64,000 nucleotides of DNA from an uncultured Lachnospiraceae bacterium (GTDB lineage Bacteria > Bacillota > Clostridia > Lachnospirales > Lachnospiraceae), in NCBI GenBank assembly GCA_910579615.1, contig CAJTUA010000006.1:62001-126000 (forward strand), read 5' to 3'. How positions within the stretch are numbered: the first letter of the stretch is position 1; every line of letters begins with the position of its first letter. Positions 1 through 7,831 of this stretch are shown here, piece after piece. The position numbers and the translations under genes are program-made. Under the pieces are notes generated by a model, which was not told the DNA's origin, did not search any database, and was given only the letters and a program-made list of their open reading frames with translations.

Positions 1-1144
1 GCAGGCCGAGGGAAAACGGGCAGACATCCGTCATGAGAATATCCTTCAATTCTTCCTGCCGCTCCTTAATTCCGACATAAATACCGATTCCTTTTGCAAC
101 CAGAAAATCCGGCCAGTTCCCCGCGGTAATATTACGCCCGAAAAGGCGGCTTAAAAAAATCTGCACGGCAGGCATATGGCTTGAGCCCCCGGCAAGCAGC
201 ACCTGCGTGATATCGCAAAGCTGCCGCCCGGCATCCGAAACTGCCCGTGAAATGATATTTTTCATCCTGCGGAACAACCCTTGCGCAAGTGAAAAAAGCT
301 TTTCTGAGGTCAGCTCCATCCCAAAGCATTCCCCGTTGCGCCGATATGTCATTGTAACGGCTTCCTGTGCGGAAAGCGCCTCCTTGCAGCGTCTTGCCTC
401 AAAGCAAAGCTCCGTTTTCTCCCTTTTTCCCAACGCCCCCCAATCCAATTGGTTCTCCGCGCAGAACGCCACCGCAACCGCCTCGTCAAAATCCGTGCCG
501 CCCAGATGGTTGTCCCCGGCAATCGCCGTAATCTCCACAATATTTTCAAAGCAATCGACAATGGAGACATCCAGTGTTCCGCCCCCGAAGTCAAACACCA
601 GCAGGCATTGCTCGGACGCTTCCTCTTCTGCCTCTTTCCAAAGCGCATCCTTCTCCTTTTGTCCGAAAAACTCCTCCTGGCGCGCCGTCAGCGCGGCGGC
701 GGACGGCTCATTGATAATCCGCTCACACACAATCCCCGCAAGCTCCGCCGCTAATTTTGTCGCATATCTTTGGTCGCTGTTAAAATATGCAGGTACGCTG
801 ATGACCGCTTCCGTGACTTCCTCGCCCAAAAAATCCTCCGCCGCCGCTTTCATCTTTTTTAATACCAGAGCCGATAGTTCCTCCGGGCGGAATTCACGCC
901 CCGCCATCCGGTAACACTTATCCGTGCCCATGAAGCGCTTAAAATTTGACGCACAGCGCTCCGGGGCAAGCAGTTCCTCCTCCCTTGCGGCATATCCGGT
1001 CAAAAGATTCCCTTCCGAATCCAATGCCACGATGCTCGGCGTCATGTAATTTCCGGATTCGTCCGGAACCAGGCAGACTTTCCCGTCCTTCCAGACCGCC
1101 GCAAGACTGTTGGTTGTTCCAAGGTCAATTCCGATAACCGCCAT
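1..1144 (-). CDS. Hsp70-family chaperone (HscC/DnaK-like), 3' end outside window
   Basis: About 381 N-terminal residues of an Hsp70 ATPase are visible; the gene runs off the left edge. The start is the ATG at 1144, preceded by a G-rich site (GGGGGAATGGGG). The nucleotide-binding domain shows phosphate-1 GIDLGTTNSL at the very N-terminus, phosphate-2 DFGGGTLDVSI near residue 190 and the adenosine motif LLAGGSSHMP near residue 330. The start of the substrate-binding region (DVCPFSLGL) is just entered. The compact N-terminus and sequence style fit the HscC-like, non-canonical Hsp70s common in Lachnospiraceae rather than the main DnaK, and no grpE or dnaJ is seen beside it. Likely role: ATP-driven folding of unknown clients in the cytoplasm. 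Family assignment is firm; the HscC subtype is inference. Confidence 0.93.
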   Translation of the reverse strand, partial: MAVIGIDLGTTNSLAAVWKDGKVCLVPDESGNYMTPSIVALDSEGNLLTGYAAREEELLAPERCASNFKRFMGTDKCYRMAGREFRPEELSALVLKKMKAAAEDFLGEEVTEAVISVPAYFNSDQRYATKLAAELAGIVCERIINEPSAAALTARQEEFFGQKEKDALWKEAEEEASEQCLLVFDFGGGTLDVSIVDCFENIVEITAIAGDNHLGGTDFDEAVAVAFCAENQLDWGALGKREKTELCFEARRCKEALSAQEAVTMTYRRNGECFGMELTSEKLFSLAQGLFRRMKNIISRAVSDAGRQLCDITQVLLAGGSSHMPAVQIFLSRLFGRNITAGNWPDFLVAKGIGIYVGIKERQEELKDILMTDVCPFSLGL

Positions 1145-1279
1145 ATCCCCATTCCCCCTTCAAACTTACTCATATCGCCCCATCCGGCGCATTTTATGCG
1201 ATAGCGGGGCACGAATGCCCTACCCCATCCGCCCTTTCGCGCATATGCTCCCGCCGCGGTTTAACAAAAACCGCAAAAC

Positions 1280-1332
1280 AAAAGCCCTGCCTGGCAGCGG
1301 TTTCACTGACGCACAGCCAGACAAGGGCTTTT
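1280..1332 (-). terminator. Rho-independent terminator downstream of degV
   Basis: AAAAGCCCT at 1280-1288 pairs with AGGGCTTTT at 1324-1332, with an inner CTGGC/GCCAG stem. Read on the minus strand the hairpin is followed by a T-rich stretch (TTTTGTTTT), so it should end the degV transcript. Confidence 0.75.
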
Positions 1333-1404
1333 CTGCCTTTTGTTCTTTCCCCAATCTCTTTGGGAACCTGTTCTTCACACAGCGCTTACCCAAAAAGACA
1401 AAAT

Positions 1405-2277
1405 CTACCCGCGGTTCTTCCCCATGCAAAGAATCCCGAGCGCTGCCGGACCCGCATGCGCGCCGATGCTCGGGCTGACCGTATTAATCATCGCCGTTTT
1501 CCCCGTTTTCTCCTTCAGCGCATCCGCAACCATCTGCGCATCCTCCGGCGCATCGCCGTGCACGACGCACAAATCCCAGTCATCCGAGAGATATTCGCTC
1601 CCCATGCTCGCAACCGCACGGTCAATAATGACATTTAACGCCTTTTTGCGCCCGCGCGCGGTGCCGTTGTTCACAAGCTTCCCCTCCGCGTCCACAACCA
1701 GAACCGGTTTTAAGTTCAGTACGCTGCCAACGATTGCGGTTGTCTTAGAGAGGCGCCCGCCCCGGTGCAGATGGAACAAATCATCCACCACAAAATACAC
1801 ACAGAACTCCTGCCTGTGCGCCTGAACCCAATCCGCAATCTCATCCAGGCTCTTTCCCTCTTTCTTCATGCGGACGGCCTTCATGATAACCATCCCCTCG
1901 CCAAGCGACACATTCAGCGTGTCAACAACGCGGATTTTCATTCCAGGATTTTCCTCGCAGATTTCCTCTGCCCCACAGACTACATTGCTGTGCCCGCCAC
2001 TTAGCGCCGAAGAAAAGCTGAAATGCAGCACGTCAAGCCCTTTGTCCGCATATGCCTGAAACGTATCGCGTATCACGGCAGGGTTGCTCGCCATGGTGGT
2101 TGGCATCTTCCCGTCACGCATCAAATCATAAAATTCCTTCGGCGTCAGGTTTTTCTCGTCGCCGTAGGTTACCCCATCAATGTCATAGTAATGCGGAATA
2201 ATGCCAATCTGGTTCGCATCCACATATTCCTGCGGCAAATCACAGTTCGAATCCGCCGTAATCACAAAATCTCTCAT
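1405..2277 (-). CDS. DegV family fatty-acid-binding protein
   Basis: A 290-residue DegV/EDD-fold protein. Family members bind a fatty acid between two domains and, in Gram-positives, act as the FakB partner that presents fatty acids to the kinase FakA; no fakA is in this window. The N-terminus VITADSNCDLP, the segment RDGKMPTTMASNPA and the HFSFSSALSG stretch are the usual ligand-pocket regions, and LHRGGRLSKTTAIVGSVLNLKP is the typical mid-protein signature. I chose the ATG at 2277 rather than the one 30 bases upstream, because AGGAAGGA and GGGGA lie just before it and nothing like a ribosome site precedes the other. It is followed by its own terminator. Confidence 0.92.
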   Translation of the reverse strand: MRDFVITADSNCDLPQEYVDANQIGIIPHYYDIDGVTYGDEKNLTPKEFYDLMRDGKMPTTMASNPAVIRDTFQAYADKGLDVLHFSFSSALSGGHSNVVCGAEEICEENPGMKIRVVDTLNVSLGEGMVIMKAVRMKKEGKSLDEIADWVQAHRQEFCVYFVVDDLFHLHRGGRLSKTTAIVGSVLNLKPVLVVDAEGKLVNNGTARGRKKALNVIIDRAVASMGSEYLSDDWDLCVVHGDAPEDAQMVADALKEKTGKTAMINTVSPSIGAHAGPAALGILCMGKNRG

Positions 2278-2452
2278 GCCAATTCCCCATTCCTTCCTGT
2301 AATTCATTGCACAGCAAAATTACCGCGCATGAAACCCTTCCCCGGCGCAGGCTTTACAGTGCCTGCACAGCGATTTTCCACGCGCCACGCAGCATCAGGC
2401 ACCTGCCAGCGATTCTAAGGAAACGCTGATAAAGATGTTTTCCAGACACGCC

Positions 2453-3316
2453 CTAGCGCAAATCCTCCATCGCGCAGCCGTCCATATCCGTAAACTCCTG
2501 GTTCTCGCCGACCATACCCCAGATAAAGGTGTACGCCTGCGTGCCGGAGCCCGCATGAATCGACCAGCTCGGCGAAATCACCGCCTGCTCATTGCGCATG
2601 ATGATGTGCCTTGTCTCATTTGGCTCGCCCATGTAGTGGAAAACAAGCGCATCCTTTGGCATGTCAAAATACAGGTATACTTCCATGCGGCGGTCATGCG
2701 TGTGGCAAGGCATCGTATTCCACACCGAACCCGGCATCAGCTTTGTCATCCCCATGACAAGCTGGCAGCTTTCTACCTGCCCCGGAAGGATATATTTGCA
2801 GATAACGCGGTGGTTTGACTCCTCAAGCGTACCAAGCTCCACCTTATTTTCCGGCTTCACAATGACAACGCCGTCCTGCGCCTCGCCGTCCTGGCGAATC
2901 AGGACCGTCGGATATGTCTTATGCGCCGGAGCGCTGTTGAGGTAGAATTTCGCAGGCTTTGCCGCATCCACACTTGCAAAGGAAATGTCCTTCGCGCCCA
3001 TGCCGATGTACATGCCCTCTTTATAGTTTACCCGGTATTGCCTTCCGTCAATCACAATCATGCCGTCGCCGCCGATATTTATCACACCCATCTCACGGCG
3101 CTGTAAGAAATACTCTGCCCGAAGCTCCTCCCCCGCCGTAAGCGTGAGTGTGCCTTTTACCGGAACCGCCGAGCCTGTGATAATGCGGTCGATATGGCTG
3201 TACACCAGCTTAATTTCATCCGGTGCAAACAAATCGTCAATCAAAAACTCCTCGCGGAGCCGGTCCGTTGTATAATGCTTTACATCCTTTGGGGATGCCG
3301 CTGTCCTTAATTCCAT
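2453..3316 (-). CDS. kduI: 5-dehydro-4-deoxy-D-glucuronate isomerase
   Basis: KduI interconverts 5-keto-4-deoxyuronate and 2,5-diketo-3-deoxygluconate in the breakdown of pectin and other uronates. The 287-residue length matches the family (about 280). Cupin-type metal ligands are visible in MPCHTHDRRMEVY (two His and a Glu) and a later His in SWSIHAGSGT. The N-terminus (KHYTTDRLREEFLIDDLF) is the characteristic KduI opening. The ATG at 3316 has GGAGAAT a few bases upstream. It lies downstream of kdgK on the same strand across a structured 116-base gap, so the two are probably co-transcribed and act in the same pathway. Confidence 0.96.
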   Translation of the reverse strand: MELRTAASPKDVKHYTTDRLREEFLIDDLFAPDEIKLVYSHIDRIITGSAVPVKGTLTLTAGEELRAEYFLQRREMGVINIGGDGMIVIDGRQYRVNYKEGMYIGMGAKDISFASVDAAKPAKFYLNSAPAHKTYPTVLIRQDGEAQDGVVIVKPENKVELGTLEESNHRVICKYILPGQVESCQLVMGMTKLMPGSVWNTMPCHTHDRRMEVYLYFDMPKDALVFHYMGEPNETRHIIMRNEQAVISPSWSIHAGSGTQAYTFIWGMVGENQEFTDMDGCAMEDLR

Positions 3317-3376
3317 GATAATTCTCCATTTCTGCCGCCTTTTTGCGGCGTATTATAATCTATTTTGCAGCCGCCC

Positions 3377-3425
3377 GGTGGAAAGAACCGAAAATGAATC
3401 CCCGTATGGGTCCACCTTCGGTTCT
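3377..3425 (-). other. Pseudoknot-like RNA element between kdgK and kduI
   Basis: On the coding (minus) strand, AGAACCGAA (3425-3417) can pair with TTCGGTTCT (3392-3384), and GGTGGA (3416-3411), which lies in that loop, can pair with TCCACC (3382-3377) just 3' of the stem. The order of the arms is that of an H-type pseudoknot with 9- and 6-bp stems. It starts 8 bases after the kdgK stop. No convincing T-run follows, so it is not an obvious terminator. Pairing is seen in the sequence; function is unknown. Confidence 0.5.
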
Positions 3426-3432
3426 CCACATT

Positions 3433-4464
3433 TTAGCGCTGTACTCTGCCGGAACCATCCCCGCCTGCAAGGTTCTCCACATCCGCGCGGGATACAAGGT
3501 TGAAATCCCCCGGTATCGTATGCTTTAATGCCGATGCCGCCACGCCAAATTCAAGTGCTTCCTTAAATTCCTTGCCGTCAAGCATCCCGCAGATGACACC
3601 TGCCGCAAAGGAATCGCCACCGCCCACGCGGTCCACAATCGGCGTGATATGGTACTCACGCGAATGATAGAATTCCTGCGTGTCGCGCTTGTAAATGCAT
3701 GCCGACCAACCGTTGTCGGAAGCCGAATGGCTGACGCGCAGCGAGCTGATGACATACTCAAAATTAAATTTTTCCACCATCTGCCTGAAAATATCCTGGT
3801 AGCCGGAAAGCTCAAGGTCGCCGCTTGTGACATCCGTATTGCCCGGCTTAAAGCCAAGCACCTTCTCCGCGTCCTCCTCGTTGCCGATGCAGACATCCAC
3901 ATACTGCATAAGGTTCGTCATAATCCTCTGCGCCTTCTCGGAGCTCCAGAGCTTCTTGCGGAAATTCAAATCACACGAAACCCTGACACCCGCTTTCCTT
4001 GCTGCCTTTAACGCAACTTCCGTAAGCTCTGCCGCCGCGTCCGAAACCGCCGGGGTAATCCCTGTAAAATGGAACCAGTCCACGCCCTTAAAAATCTCAT
4101 CAAAATCAAAATCTGCCGCTGTCGCCGTGGAAATCGACGAATGCGCGCGGTCATACACGACATTCGATGCCCTCATCGCCGAACCGGTCTCAAGGAAATA
4201 AATTCCAAGCCTCTCGCCGCCCACCGAAATATGCTTTGTCCCAACGTTCATCTTGCGCAGCGCCGCCACCGCGCACTCGCCGATTGGATTCTTCGGAACC
4301 TTCGTCACAAACTCTGCCTCGTGCCCATAATTTGCAAGCGAAACCGCAACATTCGCCTCGCCGCCGCCGTAGCAGACATCAAACTCGTCCGCCTGGATAA
4401 ACTTTTCATTGCCCGGTGTGGACAAACGAAGCATAATTTCCCCCATCGTAACTACCTTAGCCAT
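3433..4464 (-). CDS. kdgK: 2-dehydro-3-deoxygluconate kinase (PfkB family)
   Basis: KdgK phosphorylates 2-keto-3-deoxygluconate to KDPG, feeding uronate catabolism into an aldolase step (no eda gene is in the window). The 343-residue protein has the PfkB sugar-kinase signatures: YGGGEANVAVSLANYG near residue 32 and DRVGGGDSFAAGVICG near residue 280, where the Asp is the catalytic base. The ATG at 4464 has AAAGGAG upstream. A consensus promoter lies about 110 bases upstream (4570-4598). kduI follows, forming a two-gene uronate operon. Confidence 0.95.
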   Translation of the reverse strand: MAKVVTMGEIMLRLSTPGNEKFIQADEFDVCYGGGEANVAVSLANYGHEAEFVTKVPKNPIGECAVAALRKMNVGTKHISVGGERLGIYFLETGSAMRASNVVYDRAHSSISTATAADFDFDEIFKGVDWFHFTGITPAVSDAAAELTEVALKAARKAGVRVSCDLNFRKKLWSSEKAQRIMTNLMQYVDVCIGNEEDAEKVLGFKPGNTDVTSGDLELSGYQDIFRQMVEKFNFEYVISSLRVSHSASDNGWSACIYKRDTQEFYHSREYHITPIVDRVGGGDSFAAGVICGMLDGKEFKEALEFGVAASALKHTIPGDFNLVSRADVENLAGGDGSGRVQR

Positions 4465-4569
4465 ATTCCTTATCTCCTTTACTTATTTTGAGTTTTGCAT
4501 ATTCCCTGCCGGGCGTGTCTGAAAATTCATTTCTTCACGCTCTAAGGCGCAGACAAACTCTCTTACATA

Positions 4570-4598
4570 ATTTTACCGCTTTTGGCGGCGGTTGTCAA
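4570..4598 (-). promoter_or_regulatory. Sigma-A promoter of kdgK-kduI
   Basis: On the minus strand, TTGACA (complement of 4593-4598), a 17-base spacer and TAAAAT (complement of 4570-4575). It sits right at the edge of the transposon-derived island, whose tnpV remnant starts at 4606. Confidence 0.8.
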
Positions 4599-4605
4599 TT
4601 ATAGG

Positions 4606-4975
4606 ATGAAAGAAACCCACGGTAAACGCCGCCGATACCTCTTGACCACCAGTACCACTTGCCGTTGGAAATCTTCAAGCTGCCATGTTCCCTGGTGCAG
4701 CAGACATTGCCTGACACTCCCCGAAGAAGAAAACAAGCCTATCGGCTTATGGGGGCAGCGGCACAAAACATACCTGAATGAACAAAGAAAAGCCATCTAC
4801 ACTACAATGCTATATGGAGGGTAAGCTGAACAGCTATCTTGCCGACATTGACAGACAGGCACAGGGTATTACAGAGCAATGAAAGACTGAAAACGCTTTA
4901 GAATGGGTAGGGCGAATGAATAGCATAAGGGCGTGTGCTATGGAGATTGTAAATAACGAGATAATCTACGCATAA
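4606..4975 (+). pseudogene. tnpV: Degenerate tnpV (transposon-encoded TnpV family)
   Basis: The translation begins MKETHGKRRRYLL and regains family similarity at LPEEENKPIGLWGQRHKTYL and QRKAIYTTMLYGG. A one-base shift near 4817-4822 then leads to GKLNSYLADIDRQAQGITEQ, an in-frame TGA at 4880-4882, and ENALEWVGRMNSIRACAMEI to the natural end at 4975. The segment between the N-terminus and LPEEE also seems out of frame. From memory, TnpV is a small protein of Tn4451-type and other clostridial mobile elements. At least two frame disruptions and one stop make this a dead gene. It marks the left part of an AT-rich island. Confidence 0.8.
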
Positions 4976-4982
4976 CTATTTT

Positions 4983-5009
4983 GGAGGCAGGGCTTTACTT
5001 CCTGCCTCC
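4983..5009 (+). terminator. Terminator between tnpV remnant and padR
   Basis: GGAGGCAGG at 4983-4991 pairs perfectly with CCTGCCTCC at 5001-5009 and is followed by TTTATTAT. It separates the tnpV remnant from the padR promoter that begins 11 bases later. Confidence 0.75.
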
Positions 5010-5020
5010 TTTATTATCTA

Positions 5021-5049
5021 TTGACATCGTTAAGGAAATCAAATATAAT
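5021..5049 (+). promoter_or_regulatory. Consensus sigma-A promoter of padR operon
   Basis: Perfect TTGACA (5021-5026), 17-base spacer and perfect TATAAT (5044-5049). It drives the padR-hydrolase pair. Confidence 0.9.
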
Positions 5050-5056
5050 AGAGATG

Positions 5057-5069
5057 TTACTAATAGTAA
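5057..5069. promoter_or_regulatory. Dyad at the padR transcription start, candidate PadR operator
   Basis: TTACTA-A-TAGTAA is a perfect inverted repeat centred about 14 bases after the TATAAT box, where transcription should start, and 23 bases before the padR ATG. PadR-type regulators often repress their own operon from a dyad here. The dyad is seen; PadR binding is inferred. Confidence 0.6.
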
Positions 5070-5085
5070 TATAAAGGAGGGGTGT

Positions 5086-5625
5086 ATGGATAACATTATT
5101 CTTGGTCTTTTGCTGTTGAGCAGCAGAACCATTTATCAGTTGCGTGAGAGAATAGATAAAGGGCTTAATATGATGTATAGCAGCAGTATGGGAAGTATAC
5201 AGGCTGCTATAAAGAAATTGATTAATTGTGAATATATTCAGTATGAAGAGGTCGTTGAAAATGGAAAATATAAAAAGATTTATTCCATAACGGATAGAGG
5301 GAAACAAAATTTTATTGAGTGGTTATCCACGCCAATGGAAATACAGAGTAGCAAAAATCCTGAATTGGCTAAATTGTATTTTATGGGCTTTTCAACAAAA
5401 GAAAAGCGTGAAGCAGTGTTACAAGAGTATGTTTCAAAGTTAAAAGAACAGTATGACATATTGAATGCTATTTGCAAGGAAGCAGAAAATGTCAAAATTA
5501 CTGATGAAAACAAGGACATTCTCCATTATCAGCTTACCGCTGCCCGATATGGCAAAGATTTTATGAAATTCAATATTGAGTGGTATCAAAAACTTCTTGA
5601 TGAAATAGGAGGAAACAAAATATGA
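5086..5625 (+). CDS. PadR family transcriptional regulator
   Basis: A 179-residue regulator with the PadR winged-helix opening (LGLLLLSSRTIYQLRERI...SMGSIQAAIKKL...YSITDRGKQNF) and a C-terminal helical dimerisation region. Start is the ATG at 5086 with a strong AAAGGAGGGG site. PadR proteins usually repress a neighbouring detoxification or export gene and release on ligand binding. The coding region is clearly AT-richer than the flanking kdgK and RNA-methyltransferase genes, and it lies between transposon remnants, so it is probably imported cargo. It overlaps the next gene by four bases (ATGA), so the two are translationally coupled. Confidence 0.93.
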   Translation: MDNIILGLLLLSSRTIYQLRERIDKGLNMMYSSSMGSIQAAIKKLINCEYIQYEEVVENGKYKKIYSITDRGKQNFIEWLSTPMEIQSSKNPELAKLYFMGFSTKEKREAVLQEYVSKLKEQYDILNAICKEAENVKITDENKDILHYQLTAARYGKDFMKFNIEWYQKLLDEIGGNKI

Positions 5626-6410
5626 AATCAATAAAGTTAGCTAATTCGCCAATTACATATTTTATCAGTGGAACAGAGCATACTGAATGGATACTTTTTA
5701 TTCACGCCGCTTTTGTCAATCATAATATGTTTAAGGCACAGTTTGAATACTTTCAGAACAAATATAATGTTATGGCTATTGACATCATTGGTCACGGACA
5801 GTCAATGGATACCCGAAAAGGAGATAGTATAGATAAGATGTCAGAATGGATATTCGACATCTTAAAGGTAGAAAATATTGAAAAAATACATATTGTAGGT
5901 GTTTCGTTAGGAGCAGTCTTGGCGCAGGATTTTGCTAATCGTTACTCAAACTTAGTGCGCTCATTGGCTTGCTTTGGAGGATATGACATCAATAATTTTG
6001 ATATTAAAATGCAAAAGGAAAATGGTGCAGAACAGATGTTGATGATGTTAAAAGCCGTTTTTTCCATTAAATGGTTTGCAAAAGCAAATAAGAAAATTTC
6101 TGCCTATACTTCACAGGCGCAAGATGAGTTTTTTGATATGAACATACTTTTTCCGAAAAAATCATTTATGTTTTTGACAACGCTCAATAGTATGGTTAAT
6201 AAGTATAAAACCGGAAAACGAAATTACCCTTTGTTGATAGGATGCGGAAGCTTTGATATTCCAATGGAATTAGAGGCAATCAGACAATGGAAAATAAATG
6301 AGCCAAATTGCAGGGTAGTTATTTTTGAAAATGCGGGACACTGCGTCAATATGGATGTGCCACAGGAGTTTAATGAAACTATGGAGGATTTTTGGACAAG
6401 TACAGAATAA
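5622..6410 (+). CDS. Alpha/beta hydrolase
   Basis: A 262-residue soluble alpha/beta-hydrolase. The nucleophile elbow GVSLG gives Ser95; the likely acid is Asp212 in GCGSFDIPM and the base His240 in ENAGHCVNMD, so the triad is intact. An HGQS-like segment (IIGHGQSMD, near residue 57) precedes the lid region. The substrate is unknown; the family includes esterases, lactonases and thioesterases. It is the second gene of the padR operon, so its substrate or a related compound may be the PadR inducer (inference). AT-rich like padR. Confidence 0.9.
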   Translation: MKSIKLANSPITYFISGTEHTEWILFIHAAFVNHNMFKAQFEYFQNKYNVMAIDIIGHGQSMDTRKGDSIDKMSEWIFDILKVENIEKIHIVGVSLGAVLAQDFANRYSNLVRSLACFGGYDINNFDIKMQKENGAEQMLMMLKAVFSIKWFAKANKKISAYTSQAQDEFFDMNILFPKKSFMFLTTLNSMVNKYKTGKRNYPLLIGCGSFDIPMELEAIRQWKINEPNCRVVIFENAGHCVNMDVPQEFNETMEDFWTSTE

Positions 6411-6588
6411 AAAGACTGATTGTAAATTCATATTATGCCCCGTCTGCGGTAACAAGACTCACACAATGATACGAGAAGATACAGAGTTAAAGAACTTTCT
6501 GCTTTACTGTCCGAAGTGCAAGAAAGAGACAATCATCAATGTTCGGGATATGAAAATCACGCTTGCAGAGCGCAAACAAAATCATTAA
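6373..6588 (+). CDS. Cysteine-rich KTR-type zinc-ribbon protein of conjugative elements
   Basis: The core reads ILCPVCGNKTHTMIREDTEL followed by KNFLLYCPKCKKETIINV. It has two CPxC knuckles, and this small zinc-ribbon protein accompanies Tn916-type and related conjugative transposons in Firmicutes (family knowledge). About 71 residues from the ATG at 6373, which has AGGAG four bases before it and lies inside the end of the hydrolase gene. The first 18 residues do not look like the family, so the original start may have been lost when the hydrolase was joined to it. Function in the element is unknown. Confidence 0.7.
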   Translation: MKLWRIFGQVQNKKTDCKFILCPVCGNKTHTMIREDTELKNFLLYCPKCKKETIINVRDMKITLAERKQNH

Positions 6589-6727
6589 AATATGTACTGC
6601 CTCCGTATATGGGTAACGCCATATCTGCTGTCCTGTTCCATTCCTGTCTTGCAGGACTTGTAATATACGATATGCGTCCCTTGACATTTGACAGCTTCGA
6701 CATCTGTATGAAGCTGTGTCTTGCCAT
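6557..6727 (-). pseudogene. Truncated relaxase/mobilisation protein N-terminus
   Basis: The minus-strand frame from the ATG at 6727 reads MARHSFIQMSKLSNVKGRIS then YITSPARQEWNRTADM before unrelated sequence and a stop at 6557. I recall this opening (MSKL.NVKGRISYI.S.ARQE) from relaxase-type mobilisation proteins of clostridial elements that are several hundred residues long. Only about 35 residues are left. It has its own AAAGGA site. It is wedged between the KTR gene and an integrase fragment, showing that the element collapsed by deletion. Assignment rests on recalled similarity and should be checked. Confidence 0.5.
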
Positions 6728-6767
6728 AGTATCCTTTCTCCCGTATTGGGCGTTTGCACTTCTGCCT

Positions 6768-7050
6768 ATGCAGACAGCCTATTATACAGGCTTGCGTATT
6801 GGAGAGGTCTGTGGTCTGACTTGGCAGGACAGCAAGAAAAAAGGTGGAGGGATTGGAGGATTTCCACTTCCATATGCTCAGACACACTTATACAAACAAT
6901 CTGCTTTCAAACGGTACAGCACCTAAAGATGTGCAGGAACTTCTTGGACACGCTGATGTCAGTACCACAATGAACATTTACGCTCACGCTACAAGGGAAG
7001 CAAAGCGTACTTCCGCAAGACTGCTGGATAAGGTAATCGGCGGAGCATAA
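6768..7050 (+). pseudogene. Tn916-type tyrosine integrase, internally deleted and frameshifted
   Basis: The first piece, QTAYYTGLRIGEVCGLTWQD (about 6771-6830), holds the first catalytic Arg. The second piece, in another frame from about 6844, reads EGLEDFHFHMLRHTYTNN (HxxR), LLGHADVSTTMNIYAHATRE (second His and the Tyr nucleophile) and ends DKVIGGA at 7050. The hundred or so residues expected between them, and the whole N-terminal half, are missing. The protein cannot be active. It marks the right part of the island. Confidence 0.85.
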
Positions 7051-7055
7051 AAAAA

Positions 7056-7093
7056 TTCCCTTGTTTCGGCTCATAAGGGCAAAAACAAGGGAA
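7056..7093 (-). terminator. Terminator between integrase remnant and methyltransferase
   Basis: TTCCCTTGTTT (7056-7066) pairs with AAACAAGGGAA (7083-7093). On the minus strand it is followed by a T-run (TTTTTT), so it fits termination of the methyltransferase gene at 7194-7793. Confidence 0.7.
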
Positions 7094-7193
7094 AATACAT
7101 AAGGTTTGAACATTTAGCAGGCGGTAAGCCTTGAAAATACAGGGTTTATAGAGGATTGAATAGATAAATCGGAATTTGTCGTACTAAGTATAA

Positions 7194-7793
7194 TCATGCA
7201 CGTTGGAATATATAATTATGCCAAACAGTCCCATCATATCCTACTTCTTGCAGAAAGTTGAAAAGTCCAGCAGACGCATCTACTAACTCATCCAAAGTAT
7301 GTGCTATAAAGTTGCGGTCATATTCTTCACCATTGATTACCGTCAAACTTCTATCAAGCAGCTTACCTTTACCTTCTCTGATTGTTATGAAAAGACCGCC
7401 GTTCTCTTTTACAACATCATGCATTCTGGAAAAAGCTTGTCTAAGCTGCTCCGTTTCGATATGCACGAGCCCGGCAATCACAAATATAGCATCAACTTTT
7501 CCTATATAAGAATAGTCATTCAATAAATTTTCACTGTAAAACAAAATGTCAGGATTTCTTTCTTTCGCAATTTTAAGGCTTTCCTCGCTAAAGTCTATTC
7601 CGACTACTTCATATCCAAGGACATGAATTCTTGCCGACTCATACCCACACCCGCAACATAAATCAAGAAATCTGCTACCAGACGGATACTGCTTTGCGAA
7701 GTCAAGTAACGCAGGAATTTCAGCTTCATCGCTATACCCCGACTTCTCCCAATCGAGAGCCGTTGCATTATAGAAATCTTGTGTATTCTTCAA
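7194..7793 (-). CDS. Class I SAM-dependent methyltransferase
   Basis: A 199-residue methyltransferase with the SAM-binding motif FLDLCCGCGYES near residue 42, the acidic loop VVGIDFSEESL and the motif VDAIFVIAGLVHIE. The substrate is not deducible; the fold is like small-molecule methyltransferases of the UbiE type. The start is TTG at 7793: AGGAGGT lies nine bases upstream and no ATG fits. A perfect promoter (7832-7860) precedes it. AT-rich like the adjacent island, so possibly acquired with it, though it faces the other way. Confidence 0.88.
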   Translation of the reverse strand: MKNTQDFYNATALDWEKSGYSDEAEIPALLDFAKQYPSGSRFLDLCCGCGYESARIHVLGYEVVGIDFSEESLKIAKERNPDILFYSENLLNDYSYIGKVDAIFVIAGLVHIETEQLRQAFSRMHDVVKENGGLFITIREGKGKLLDRSLTVINGEEYDRNFIAHTLDELVDASAGLFNFLQEVGYDGTVWHNYIFQRA

Positions 7794-7831
7794 ACCGCTC
7801 TTACCTCCTCATATCCCGATTTGTAGGTTTC

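Noticed and set aside
207..914. A 235-codon plus-strand frame near the left edge
   Set aside because: It is antisense to the clear Hsp70 coding sequence, is Ser/Ala-rich and has no ribosome site or recognisable domain.
3377..3425. The kdgK-kduI hairpin as a simple terminator
   Set aside because: No T-run follows the stem on the coding strand, and kduI has no clear promoter of its own, so termination is not favoured.
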